The notes under the pieces are model-generated. The model was given only the letters and a program-made list of their open reading frames with translations, made no database searches and was not told the DNA's origin. The translations under genes were made by a program, and so were the position numbers. 64,000 bases of DNA, taken from contig NZ_JBHUOP010000001.1 in NCBI RefSeq assembly GCF_042683685.1, positions 62,001-126,000 on the forward strand. The letters run 5' to 3'. Source of the DNA: Timonella corticicola. GTDB lineage: Bacteria; Actinomycetota; Actinomycetes; Actinomycetales; Cellulomonadaceae. Within the stretch, counting starts at the first letter, position 1; each line of letters opens with the position of its first letter. Positions 26,539-35,549 of the stretch are shown piece by piece.

Positions 26539-27236
26539 CGAGATTTTCTTGGGACATTGGTCCCGCAATCGCTGTGATGTGAGGGTGGAGTTTCGTTTTT
26601 CTTGTCCTCGTTTGGGTGCGTCTCCGCCCGCTTTGAACAGTAACTGACACTTGGTCATGATCTGTCACTATGTGGGACCTTTGCCCCAGGGCTGATTCTG
26701 GGGAACTGCATCCGCTTATGCTCTGGTAGGGCTCTGCCTCGCGAGACCGCTACACCCCGCACTGCTACTTTGTTCCCCAGGGGGCGGGCGCGATGTTGCG
26801 TGCGACACGCCCGAGTGCACGCCCTATGGCGCGGGTGCAGTCCAGGGAACGAAGTCCGTAGGGCCCATGAAATGGCCAATGCGGTGTACGTCTCTTCTCG
26901 CGGCTTCGAGGTGGCGCTGTGCGATACTTGAAAAGGCTCGGGGAACCACACCCCCATTGGCCACACATCGCTCGACGCAACCGCGAACGCGGATCTGGTC
27001 AAAGATATCGGCGATGACTGCACAGCGAAGAAACCTCGCAGCGCAGGCGCGTGAAACACACGCAGGCCGCGCGCAACTGCTGCTCAGTCGAGATATCGCG
27101 ACCACGATCGCTCGCCCTTGCGGACCGGGACTCAAGGACTTCCGTCCGCGAAGCACAACTTCGTAGGGACGACTACCGGCTGTATAGCTCAGTGGGTGTG
27201 GCACTGGTCTATCCACAGCAAGATGGAGCACACAGC

Positions 27237-30200
27237 GTGACGCTCAATGATGAACCAACCAACTCGGCGCAGGAGCCAAAGAAGCCAGCACGTCGCCGGG
27301 TAACCCGTGCGACCTCAGCACCCGTTATCGCCCCGGTCCAGTTTTTGACCGCCGATACACCGGCTACGTCCGCACCGAAGACCACGGCTGGCAAGGCCAC
27401 CGTGGTGACCTCCGAAACCACTAAGATTTCCGACGAGTCGGCGGACACGTCCGCACCTCGCCGTTCGCGCCGCGTTACCTCGTCCGGCAAGGCGACCACA
27501 GCGGCGGTTGCCGTGTCCGGCACCGCCTCGCAGATCGCTGAGCAGGCATCTGCCGCGAATGAGCGCGTCGCTGAAACCCCTGCGGCATCGACTGGGGAAA
27601 ATGCGGCGGTCGAACAGCCGAAGGGTGCTCGCAGGCGTGGCACCTCAAAGTCAGGTGGCCGTGCGAAGACCGAGAGCGCCAAGGCGCCCGCAGCCAATGA
27701 GCAGACGTCGAGCGAATCTGTCGCCCAAGAGGAGCCCTCGGCTTCCGTGGCGAGCAACACTCGCAAGCGTGCCACCAGGAAAGCCGCCGTGGCAACGGTT
27801 GAGGAAGAAGCAACTGAGACTGCGACTGGTGATGACAGCGAGAACGCGGCTGTGCAACCCGACGCCAAGGCTGACGAGCGTGACAACCGTGCCCGCGGTC
27901 GCTCACGCTCAACCCGCAACGTTGAGAAATCCAAGGGAGACGACACTGGAGTGGACTCGTCGGAAAGCCCCGACGAACAGGCTCCAACGGAACCTGCGCA
28001 AGGCAGGAAAACTCAGGGTGGAAGGCGTACCCGCACGCGGAACAAGGCATCAGACGTGTTCTCCGATGTGCGCACGGAGCAGCCGATCAAGACTGAGCCA
28101 GTGGCTGAAATCCCGCAACGCCCACGTCTTGCCGCAACCGCATTACTCTTCCAGGCACCCGACCTTTCCTCTGTTCCAGCCCGTAGCGTTGGCGCTCAGA
28201 TCGATCCGGTAGACGAGGTCGAGGAAGACGAGGAGATCGTTGAGGAAGAGGCTGTCGCCGAGGAGACCGCCTCGAAGCCTGCGCGGACTAAGCGCGAGCG
28301 TAACCGGAACCGCAACCGAAGCGAGGACGCAACGGAAAGCGACTCTCAGGATACGCCGGAAGACTCTGGCGAAGAGACCGCTGATGACGATGCGAGCGGC
28401 GACGAGGAAGACTCATCTTCGCCGCGCCGTCGCCGCCGTCGTGGCGGTCGTGGCCGCCGCAACCGTTCATCCGGTAGCGACTCGAACGACGAGCAGGACG
28501 ACGCCACCGACTCCGAGGATTCGGCTGATGCCGACACCTCGGCTGAGGCCTCAAACGACAACGATGGCGACGACGACGAATACTCGTCCTCGCGTCGCCG
28601 TCGCCGTCGCCGTCGCCGTTCATCCGACTCAGACTCCGGGACGCGCAACCCCTCCGATGAGGTCACCGCCCTTAAGGGATCAACCCGACTAGAGGCCAAG
28701 CGTCAGCGTCGTCGCGAAGGACGTGACGCGGGACGCCGCCGCACCATCATCACTGAAGCCGAGTTCTTGGCACGCCGCGAATCCGTCGAACGCTCGATGG
28801 TCGTGCGCGAGCGCAACGGTCGCACCCAGATTGCAGTCCTCGAAGACGGCGTACTCGTTGAGCACTACGTGTCCCAGCAGAGCCAAGCGTCCATGGCTGG
28901 AAACGTGTACCTGGGCCGGGTCCAGAACGTGCTGCCTTCCATGGAGGCCGCCTTCATCGACATCGGTAAGGGCCGCAATGCCGTCCTGTACGCCGGTGAG
29001 GTGAACTGGGACGTGCACGGCCTCGACGGTCAGCCACGCCGCATCGAGGATGCACTCAAGTCGGGTGACTCGGTTCTCGTGCAGGTCACCAAGGACCCAA
29101 TCGGTCACAAGGGCGCGCGCCTGACCTCGCAGGTCACGCTCGCTGGACGCTACCTCGTGTATGTGCCCGGCGGAGGAATGACCGGCATCTCCCGGAAGCT
29201 CCCCGAGGTCGAACGCACACGCCTCAAGCGCATCCTGCGCGAAGTGCTGCCTGAGGGGTCGGGCGTCATCGTGCGCACCGCCGCGGAAGGCGCTTCTGAG
29301 GAGGAGTTGACCGCCGACATCGCACGCCTGCGCAATCAGTGGGACTCGATCCAGAAGAAGGCGAAGAGCGCGAACGCCCCAGCTCTGCTTCAGGGCGAGC
29401 CTGACCTCGCGATCCGCGTGGTGCGTGACATCTTCAACGACGACTTCACCTCGCTCAAGGTGCAGGGCGACAGCGTGTGGAACGAGATATCGGAGTACGT
29501 CAACGAACTCGCGCCAGACCTCGCCGAACGCGTGAGCAAGTGGGTCGGGCCGAAGGACATCTTCTCCTCCGCGCGCATCGATGAGCAGCTTGCCAAGGGC
29601 ATGGACCGCAAGGTGTGGTTGCCGTCCGGTGGTTCACTCGTGATCGACCGTACCGAGGCAATGACCGTGGTTGATGTCAACACCGGTAAGTTCACCGGTG
29701 CTGGTGGCACGCTCGAAGAGACCGTGACCCGTAACAACCTCGAAGCAGCCGAGGAAATCGTGCGCCAACTGCGCCTGCGCGACATCGGTGGAATCATCGT
29801 GATCGACTTCATCGACATGGTGCTCGAATCCAACCGTGATCTCGTGCTGCGCCGTCTGGTTGAGTGCCTCGGGCGCGATCGAACCAAGCACCAGGTCGCT
29901 GAGGTGACCTCGCTCGGCCTCGTACAGATGACCCGCAAGCGTGTGGGTCAGGGGCTCGTTGAGGCGTTCTCCACGAACTGTGAACACTGCAACGGCCGCG
30001 GATTCATCGTCCACGAGGAACCGAACGAGAAGCAGGGACAGCACGCCCACAACAACTCGCCAGCCATTAGCGGCGAGGACAGCGGCTCAGGTTCATCCAA
30101 GCGCTCACGGCGCAAGCGGAACGTAGGCAAGGACACCGAATCGCCCAGCGCTGAGACCGCCTCGAACATTGACGGTGAGCACGAGGACCGCGATGCAGTG

Positions 30201-30599
30201 AAGGTCAAGCTCGCAACGATTGCCGCGGCCGCGGCACACGCTCACGAAGTTGAGAGCAGCGTGGCCAGCACCGACTCAGGTAGGCCTGAAGAGTCTAGCC
30301 CGGCAGCGGTTGAAGATGCAGCGGCATCTAAGGAAGCGCAGGGTGAGGCCAAGGAAAAGTCGAAGAGCTCCGGTAAGAAGGGCAACGGCAAGGCCAAGAA
30401 GAGGTCGAAGCCCAAGTCCGCTCCGGATTCGGTGGGAAGCACGCAGGAAAACGCGGCATCCGACGCGACCTTGCCGCAGGCTCACGGTGAGGTAGCGGCT
30501 CACACCGAGGACTCGTCGGCAAGCAAGGGCGAAGAGAAGGCCGCGCCTCTGATCGATGTCCTTGCGGAATTCGGTCTCAAGCCAGCAGACGGAAACTAG
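27237..30599 (+). CDS. rne: Ribonuclease E/G family endoribonuclease
   Basis: 1,120 residues from GTG 27237, which has a GGAG site 8 bp upstream; the frame is open 62 codons further up, but that part is not RNase E-like. The N-terminal ~490 residues are low-complexity acidic/basic, as in actinobacterial RNase E. The S1 domain has YLGRVQNVLPSMEAAFIDIG. The catalytic domain has VVDVNTGKFTG and IVIDFIDM with its Mg-binding aspartates. The Zn-link is NCEHCNGRG, followed by a disordered Lys/Ala/Ser-rich tail. It processes rRNA and turns over mRNA, and heads the rne–rplU–rpmA–obgE group. Confidence 0.93.
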   Translation: MTLNDEPTNSAQEPKKPARRRVTRATSAPVIAPVQFLTADTPATSAPKTTAGKATVVTSETTKISDESADTSAPRRSRRVTSSGKATTAAVAVSGTASQIAEQASAANERVAETPAASTGENAAVEQPKGARRRGTSKSGGRAKTESAKAPAANEQTSSESVAQEEPSASVASNTRKRATRKAAVATVEEEATETATGDDSENAAVQPDAKADERDNRARGRSRSTRNVEKSKGDDTGVDSSESPDEQAPTEPAQGRKTQGGRRTRTRNKASDVFSDVRTEQPIKTEPVAEIPQRPRLAATALLFQAPDLSSVPARSVGAQIDPVDEVEEDEEIVEEEAVAEETASKPARTKRERNRNRNRSEDATESDSQDTPEDSGEETADDDASGDEEDSSSPRRRRRRGGRGRRNRSSGSDSNDEQDDATDSEDSADADTSAEASNDNDGDDDEYSSSRRRRRRRRRSSDSDSGTRNPSDEVTALKGSTRLEAKRQRRREGRDAGRRRTIITEAEFLARRESVERSMVVRERNGRTQIAVLEDGVLVEHYVSQQSQASMAGNVYLGRVQNVLPSMEAAFIDIGKGRNAVLYAGEVNWDVHGLDGQPRRIEDALKSGDSVLVQVTKDPIGHKGARLTSQVTLAGRYLVYVPGGGMTGISRKLPEVERTRLKRILREVLPEGSGVIVRTAAEGASEEELTADIARLRNQWDSIQKKAKSANAPALLQGEPDLAIRVVRDIFNDDFTSLKVQGDSVWNEISEYVNELAPDLAERVSKWVGPKDIFSSARIDEQLAKGMDRKVWLPSGGSLVIDRTEAMTVVDVNTGKFTGAGGTLEETVTRNNLEAAEEIVRQLRLRDIGGIIVIDFIDMVLESNRDLVLRRLVECLGRDRTKHQVAEVTSLGLVQMTRKRVGQGLVEAFSTNCEHCNGRGFIVHEEPNEKQGQHAHNNSPAISGEDSGSGSSKRSRRKRNVGKDTESPSAETASNIDGEHEDRDAVKVKLATIAAAAAHAHEVESSVASTDSGRPEESSPAAVEDAAASKEAQGEAKEKSKSSGKKGNGKAKKRSKPKSAPDSVGSTQENAASDATLPQAHGEVAAHTEDSSASKGEEKAAPLIDVLAEFGLKPADGN

Positions 30600-30605
30600 G
30601 CATGC

Positions 30606-31208
30606 GTGCCTAGTCATACGCGGCGATGGCCGCCCCTTCCTCTCGAAGGGGCGGCCATTCGCCTACGTCCTTTCGAACTGCTGGATCTTCCCACGTACCG
30701 GCACTGGCTCGAACCGCACCACGAGTGGCACCAGTGGGATGGGCCGTACTATCCGTTGCCCACCGCAGCGGAATCAGACGAAACCGTTCGCATGCTCTCC
30801 GAGCGGATCAGCCGAGGTTTTGATCCATGCGCCGAACTGCCGCCCACTCGACTGGTCGTGGCGCGAACCAGCGATGATCAACTCATAGGAACGGTCAACT
30901 GGTATTGGGAATCCCAGGAAACCAACTGGGCGCGCATGGGGATTTCGCTGTTCGATCCAGCCGTCCGCGGACAGGGGATCGGGACGCAGGCTCTCGAGTT
31001 GTGGACCGGGTACCTGTTTGCGTGCACCGACTGGGCGCGGCTCGACTTCGCAACGTGGTCTGGAAACCTAGGCATGATGCAGGTGGGACGTAAACTCGGG
31101 TTCACGCAGGAGGGGCGATTCCGAAAGGCGCGCATCGTGCGGGGTGAATACTTCGACTCGGTCGTGTATGGGGTACTGCGCGAGGAATGGGAAGAGCGTG
31201 GGGCATAG
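30606..31208 (+). CDS. GNAT acetyltransferase (RimJ/RimL type)
   Basis: 200 residues from GTG 30606, 6 bp after the rne stop. The RimJ/RimL opening LEGAAIRLRPFELLDLPTYRHWL is followed by DDQLIGTVNWYWESQETNWARMG, the acetyl-CoA loop V-R-G-Q-G-I-G-T-Q-A-L and GNLGMMQVGRKLGFTQEGRFRKA. Relatives acetylate N-termini of ribosomal proteins or small molecules. The first codons lie inside a strong hairpin (30622–30663). It is inserted between rne and rplU, which are normally adjacent. Confidence 0.87.
   Translation: MPSHTRRWPPLPLEGAAIRLRPFELLDLPTYRHWLEPHHEWHQWDGPYYPLPTAAESDETVRMLSERISRGFDPCAELPPTRLVVARTSDDQLIGTVNWYWESQETNWARMGISLFDPAVRGQGIGTQALELWTGYLFACTDWARLDFATWSGNLGMMQVGRKLGFTQEGRFRKARIVRGEYFDSVVYGVLREEWEERGA
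30622..30663 (+). terminator. Strong hairpin at the rne 3' end, inside the next coding region
   Basis: Left arm 30622–30639 pairs with right arm 30645–30663 over 18 bp with one bulged T and a 5-nt loop. It lies 22 bp after rne but encodes residues of the GNAT protein. No T run follows, so it may be an attenuator or RNase-processing hairpin rather than a full terminator. Confidence 0.5.
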
Positions 31209-31791
31209 GGTACGGGTTTCTCTGCGTGGCCTGGTAAAGACCTAGGCGGAACAGAGAAAATCTGTACTGCGGCGTGCGTGGCAGAGTGGATCGCGGTGTC
31301 TCGCAGCGCAGGTAAGCGGAATCACGTTAATTGAGGTCCAATTGTGTCCCACGTAACCGCCGAAAACTAGTACAATTGATGACCGTGAGTGTCTTCGTGA
31401 TACTTACAAAAACCTTTCCGGTGTGCATGATGACCATTGGTGCATCTTGTGGCTAGGAAGGCAGGTCACGGAAGCTGCCGGTGCGAAAGTACTGGTGAGA
31501 ACCGATCCTGCATACCTGATCTTTGCTCGCGCAAAGATTGGAAGCCGTATGGCATTAGTTCCAACTGCGACTTCAAGAGAGACGAGTTCGCTCGCCTCCT
31601 CGTAAGTGTGGAATAACTGCTGACGACGGAACGGACGAGTAAACCGACGTTGTTTGTAGTTTGGCTGAGGTGGCCACTGGCCACGTGACTCAACCGCTTG
31701 AGTGGCATGAACCGATGGACGTGGTGCCGCCCGAGAAAGAGCTCAACGCTCTGACAAGAACACGTCCACACTTTCGAAAGAGAGAACATTC
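31209..31791 (+). promoter_or_regulatory. Long leader region upstream of rplU
   Basis: 583 bp without a convincing gene. A TACAAT -10-like box lies at 31371–31376, giving a potential leader of about 410 nt. Within it are ATCTTTGC/GCAAAGAT (31519–31538, loop 4), a GTGGCCA/TGGCCAC hairpin near 31669–31685 and an overlapping-range ACTCAA/TTGAGT hairpin just after. The pattern resembles ribosomal-protein leader control, but I cannot match it to a named RNA family. Confidence 0.4.
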
Positions 31792-32100
31792 GTGGTTTAC
31801 GCGATCGTTAAGGCTGGCGGACGCCAGGAAAAGGTTGCCGTTGGCGACGTTGTCGTAGTCGACCGTATTTCGGCCGAAGCAGGCTCCACCGTTGAGCTTC
31901 CTGCAATCCTCCTCGTAGATGGTGACAAGGTAACCACCGATGCAGCAAAGCTTGCACAGGTGAAGGTTACCGCTGAGATCCTCCGTGACGAGAAGGGTCC
32001 AAAGATCAGCATCCTCAAGTACAAGAACAAGACCGGTTACCGTAAGCGCCAGGGTCACCGTCAGAAGCTGACCCGCATTACCATCACCGGCATCAAGTGA
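31792..32100 (+). CDS. rplU: 50S ribosomal protein L21
   Basis: A 102-residue L21 from GTG 31792, with a GAAAGAGAG site upstream. It starts MVYAIVKAGGRQEKVAVGDVV and ends with the C-terminal signature KNKTGYRKRQGHRQKLTRI. It is part of the large subunit near the 23S domain V region. It is followed by rpmA after 62 bp and by obgE, the conserved L21–L27–Obg order. Confidence 0.98.
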   Translation: MVYAIVKAGGRQEKVAVGDVVVVDRISAEAGSTVELPAILLVDGDKVTTDAAKLAQVKVTAEILRDEKGPKISILKYKNKTGYRKRQGHRQKLTRITITGIK

Positions 32101-32162
32101 CTTTCCCACGTTCCTGAAAAGGCACGTAGGACAACACATACTTAGGAAAGACAGGTACTGTC

Positions 32163-32420
32163 ATGGCACACAAAAAAGGTGCAAGCTCGTCCAAGAACGG
32201 TCGCGACTCGAACGCACAGCGTCTTGGTGTAAAGCGCTTCGGTGGTCAGGTTGTCAAGGCCGGCGAGATCATCGTTCGTCAGCGTGGAACCCACTTCCAC
32301 CCAGGTGAGAACGTAGGACGCGGTGGCGACGACACCCTCTTCGCTCTGACCGCAGGTGCAGTCCAGTTCGGCACCCGCCGCGGACGCAAGGTCATCGACA
32401 TCGTCGAGGCCTCTGCCTGA
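32163..32420 (+). CDS. rpmA: 50S ribosomal protein L27
   Basis: An 85-residue L27. It starts MAHKKGASSSKNGRDSNAQRLGVKRFGGQ, the family signature; the N-terminus reaches the peptidyl-transferase centre. There is no Firmicutes-type cleaved N-terminal extension. GTHFHPGENVGRGGDDTLFAL follows. It is cotranscribed with rplU, and a perfect hairpin follows it before obgE. Confidence 0.98.
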   Translation: MAHKKGASSSKNGRDSNAQRLGVKRFGGQVVKAGEIIVRQRGTHFHPGENVGRGGDDTLFALTAGAVQFGTRRGRKVIDIVEASA

Positions 32421-32443
32421 TCTAGGCACACTGGTTCAACGCT

Positions 32444-32472
32444 GCAGGGACGCACCAATGGTGCGTCCCTGC
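32444..32472 (+). terminator. Terminator after rpmA
   Basis: Perfect 13-bp arms GCAGGGACGCACC / GGTGCGTCCCTGC, loop AAT, followed by GTGTTTAT. It is 23 bp after the rpmA stop and separates L21–L27 from obgE. Confidence 0.8.
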
Positions 32473-32565
32473 GTGTTTATGTCCTAGCTTGAGCCATGGC
32501 ATCTGCGCTGTGGAAGGCTAGAGACACATTTTGCTTTACTTTGACCCCTTAATGATTGGTACATC

Positions 32566-34095
32566 ATGGCCGCTTTTGTTGACCGCGTGACTATCCTTGC
32601 CCGAGGCGGCAATGGAGGACATGGTTGTGCCTCTATTCGCCGCGAGAAGTTCAAACCGCTTGCTGGACCTGACGGCGGTAACGGTGGCCGTGGCGGAAAC
32701 GTGATCCTGCGGGTGGACACTCAGGTGACCACACTGCTCGAATACCACCACACGCCATTTCGCTCTGCCCAGAACGGCGGCCCAGGAATGGGCGACTACC
32801 GCCACGGGTTCAACGGCGAAGACCTGATCCTGCCTGTTCCAGACGGAACAGTTGTCAAGGATAAGAAGGGCAACGTGCTTGCGGACCTTATGGGTGAGGG
32901 CGTCGAGTACGTGATCGCGTATGGCGGTGTTGGCGGACTCGGTAACAACTCGCTGGCCTCCAAGCGTCGTAAGGCGCCAGGTTTCGCGCTGCTCGGTGAA
33001 GAGGGCTACGAGAACTCTGTTGTCCTCGAGCTGAAGTCGATCGCGGATGTTGCACTTGTGGGTTACCCGAGCGCGGGAAAGTCCTCGCTGATCGCCGCGA
33101 TGTCTGCGGCCCGCCCAAAGATCGCGGACTACCCGTTCACCACGCTCGTGCCAAACCTTGGTGTCGTTCAGGCGGGGGAGTCTCGCTACACGATCGCGGA
33201 CGTACCGGGTCTCATCCCTGGCGCGTCTGAGGGCAAGGGACTCGGCCTAGACTTCCTGCGCCACATCGAACGCTGCGCCGTGATCGTGCACGTGCTCGAC
33301 ACCGCAACCCTCGAACCGGGTCGCGACCCACTCACCGACCTCGAGACCATCGAACAGGAACTGCGTGCCTACTCCGATGAACTTGAACTCGAGGGTTCGC
33401 GCATCCCGCTGCACGAGCGCCCACAACTTGTGGTGTTGAACAAGATCGACGTGCCGGACGGCCAAGAGCTCGCTGAGTTTGTGAAGCCTGCTATCCAGGA
33501 GCGCGGTCTGCGCGTGTTCGAGGTCTCAGCGGTCTCGCATCAGGGTCTCAAGGATCTGAGCTTCGCGCTTGCTAAGTATGTCGAGCACGTACGCAAGCAG
33601 CAGCCAGAGGCCGCACGCCAAGTGGTGACCCTCGTGGAGCAGACTCCCCAGGACGTGCCATTCACCGTTGTGCGCAGGGTTGACCACACCGGCGACGTGT
33701 ACTTCTCGGTGCGTGGAACCAAACCCGAGCGTTGGGTACGCCAGACCGACTTCAACAACGATGAGGCAGTAGGCTACCTCGCAGATCGTCTTGCGACACT
33801 CGGTGTTGAGGACGGCCTGTTTAAGGCCGGAGCAGTAGCCGGTGACGAGGTACGTATCGGACCAGAGGAGAACCAGGTCGTGTTCGACTGGGAACCGACC
33901 ATGTCCACAGGTGCGGAACTTTTGGCTGGACCCCGTGGAACCGACATGCGTCTCGAAGAGCACGCCCGCCCAACCCGTGCAGACAAGCGCCGTGAATACA
34001 ACGAGCGCATGGACGCCAAGACCGCCGCGCGTGAGGAACTGTGGACCGAACGACAGTCCGGACACTGGATCGATCCGGGCGCCGAGGACGAATAG
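32566..34095 (+). CDS. obgE: GTPase Obg/CgtA
   Basis: A 509-residue ribosome-assembly and stress GTPase. The N-terminal glycine-rich Obg fold (GGNGGHGCASIRREKF, DGGNGGRGGNVI) covers about residues 1–160. The G domain has G1 GYPSAGKSSL (from about residue 166), G3 DVPGLIPGA and G4 NKID. The actinobacterial C-terminal OCT domain (VVRRVDHTGDVYFSVRG onward) and a basic tail follow. proB starts 16 bp downstream. Confidence 0.97.
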   Translation: MAAFVDRVTILARGGNGGHGCASIRREKFKPLAGPDGGNGGRGGNVILRVDTQVTTLLEYHHTPFRSAQNGGPGMGDYRHGFNGEDLILPVPDGTVVKDKKGNVLADLMGEGVEYVIAYGGVGGLGNNSLASKRRKAPGFALLGEEGYENSVVLELKSIADVALVGYPSAGKSSLIAAMSAARPKIADYPFTTLVPNLGVVQAGESRYTIADVPGLIPGASEGKGLGLDFLRHIERCAVIVHVLDTATLEPGRDPLTDLETIEQELRAYSDELELEGSRIPLHERPQLVVLNKIDVPDGQELAEFVKPAIQERGLRVFEVSAVSHQGLKDLSFALAKYVEHVRKQQPEAARQVVTLVEQTPQDVPFTVVRRVDHTGDVYFSVRGTKPERWVRQTDFNNDEAVGYLADRLATLGVEDGLFKAGAVAGDEVRIGPEENQVVFDWEPTMSTGAELLAGPRGTDMRLEEHARPTRADKRREYNERMDAKTAAREELWTERQSGHWIDPGAEDE

Positions 34096-34110
34096 GGAGA
34101 CAATGGTCGG

Positions 34111-35310
34111 GTGACCTCACAAGCAAACGCAACCGACTCGTCGCCAAGCAAGAACCTTGACATGGATGCGCGGGAAACCAACCCGCGTGCGGCAATCGCG
34201 CGTGCCCACCGCGTGGTCGTCAAAATCGGTTCGTCTTCGCTGACAGGGCCCGATGGACGGTTGTCCATCGGTCATCTCAGCGCGCTCGTGAATGTGATCG
34301 CGGAACGGAAGAAGCAGGGCAGCGAGGTCGTTCTGGTGTCGTCCGGTGCGATTGCAGCGGGTATGGTTCCACTCGGTCTGACCGCACGGCCCAAGGACCT
34401 TGCAACCGCCCAGGCGGCGGCGAGCGTGGGGCAAGGGCTGCTTGTGGCCCGGTACGCGGAGGAATTCGCATGGCATGGGATTCGTGTGGGGCAGGTGCTG
34501 CTGACCGCCGAGGACACCGTGCGTCGACACCACTACCGCAATGCACAGCGCGCGATCGAACGATTGTTAGCGCTCGGCATCGTGCCGATCATCAACGAGA
34601 ACGACGCGGTGGCAACCGAAGAGATCCGATTCGGCGACAACGACCGGCTCGCCGCGCTCGTGTCCCACATTGTCCGTGCCGATGCGATGGTGCTGCTGAC
34701 CGACGTCGATGGACTGTATGACGGTCCGCCCAGGCGTCCAGGTGCCAAACGGATTCCGGTTGTGAACTCCTTTGCAGAGATCAGCGATGTCGAGGTGACC
34801 ACAAAGGGCTCTTCCGTGGGCACGGGCGGCATGGTGTCGAAACTCGAATCGGTACGCATCGCAACATCCACGGGCATTCCTGTCGTGTTGACGCTCGCAT
34901 CCAACGTATCCGCCGCGCTGCGCGGAGAGGATGTCGGCACCTGGTTCTCGGTGTCGGGAAAGCGGATGACCCGCCGCCGCTTGTGGCTCGCCTTTGCCGC
35001 GAAGACACGCGGTCGGCTGATTGTCGACGATGGGGCTGCGCGAGCGGTTCAGGGCGGGTTGGCCTCGTTGCTGCCTGCGGGAGTGACCTCCGTGGACGGT
35101 GAGTTTGAGGCGAACGACCCCGTTGAGGTCGTCGATCTTGCTGGAAATGTCATCGCACGAGGGCTCGTGGCGTATGGATCGGATGAGATTCCGGCACTGC
35201 TGGGGCACAACACGAGTGCCCTTAAGGAACGACACGGCGATGGATACGATCGGGCGATCATCCACCGCGATGACCTGGTGGTCTCGCGGCGTCCTAGGAA
35301 AACCAAATAG
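34111..35310 (+). CDS. proB: Glutamate 5-kinase
   Basis: A 399-residue first enzyme of proline synthesis (glutamate to gamma-glutamyl phosphate). From GTG 34111 there is a ~30-residue polar extension before HRVVVKIGSSSLTG. The amino-acid kinase core has SSGAIAAGM, INENDAVA and FGDNDRLAALV, and a C-terminal PUA domain spans about residues 295–385. The partner proA is 3.3 kb downstream, separated by a transporter and a decarboxylase. The family is usually feedback-inhibited by proline. Confidence 0.96.
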   Translation: MTSQANATDSSPSKNLDMDARETNPRAAIARAHRVVVKIGSSSLTGPDGRLSIGHLSALVNVIAERKKQGSEVVLVSSGAIAAGMVPLGLTARPKDLATAQAAASVGQGLLVARYAEEFAWHGIRVGQVLLTAEDTVRRHHYRNAQRAIERLLALGIVPIINENDAVATEEIRFGDNDRLAALVSHIVRADAMVLLTDVDGLYDGPPRRPGAKRIPVVNSFAEISDVEVTTKGSSVGTGGMVSKLESVRIATSTGIPVVLTLASNVSAALRGEDVGTWFSVSGKRMTRRRLWLAFAAKTRGRLIVDDGAARAVQGGLASLLPAGVTSVDGEFEANDPVEVVDLAGNVIARGLVAYGSDEIPALLGHNTSALKERHGDGYDRAIIHRDDLVVSRRPRKTK

Positions 35311-35327
35311 CCCATAACGCTGTGCAT

Positions 35328-35358
35328 AAAGGCGGCTCGTGAAATGCGAGTCGTCTTT
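35328..35358 (+). terminator. Terminator after proB
   Basis: AAAGGCGGCTCG / CGAGTCGTCTTT with two G·T pairs and a 7-nt loop, followed by CTGTTGT. It is 17 bp after the proB stop. Confidence 0.65.
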
Positions 35359-35419
35359 CTGTTGTGCGATGGGAAACGAATGTGTGGGTGCAGGATAGTG
35401 GGCCCGACTTGCTCGTAGT

Positions 35420-35488
35420 CGAACTCAGCCAAAAACCTACGAACTCAGCCAACTCCGGGCTGATCTCGTGGGCGAAAGGCTGAGTTCG
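35420..35488. repeat. Dispersed 69-bp palindromic repeat B, copy 1
   Basis: It begins with CGAACTCAGCC, repeats CGAACTCAGCC at 35440–35450, and ends with GGCTGAGTTCG. The homologous element at 46922–46990 has exactly the same length and is about three-quarters identical without gaps. This copy is the more degraded palindrome. It lies between proB and the MFS gene. Confidence 0.75.
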
Positions 35489-35549
35489 TTGTAGGTATAG
35501 CGCCGAGTCTTGGCTTCGTTTGTCAGTGGCAGCGATTATGCTGGCGGAC

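Noticed and set aside
27180..27230. tRNA-like sequence (GGCTGTATAGCTCAGTGGG) just upstream of rne
   Set aside because: It matches only the acceptor/D-arm (A-box) part. The D stem does not close properly and no T-arm (GGTTCRANNCC) follows, so it is not an intact tRNA.
27051..27236. N-terminal extension of RNase E from the longest frame
   Set aside because: The extra 62 residues are Cys/Arg-rich and unlike RNase E; GTG 27237 has a ribosome site and starts a typical acidic N-terminus.
31273..31330. tRNA-Ser/Leu-like GTGGCAGAGTGG string upstream of rplU
   Set aside because: No anticodon stem or T-arm can be built downstream, and the similarity is limited to one short box.
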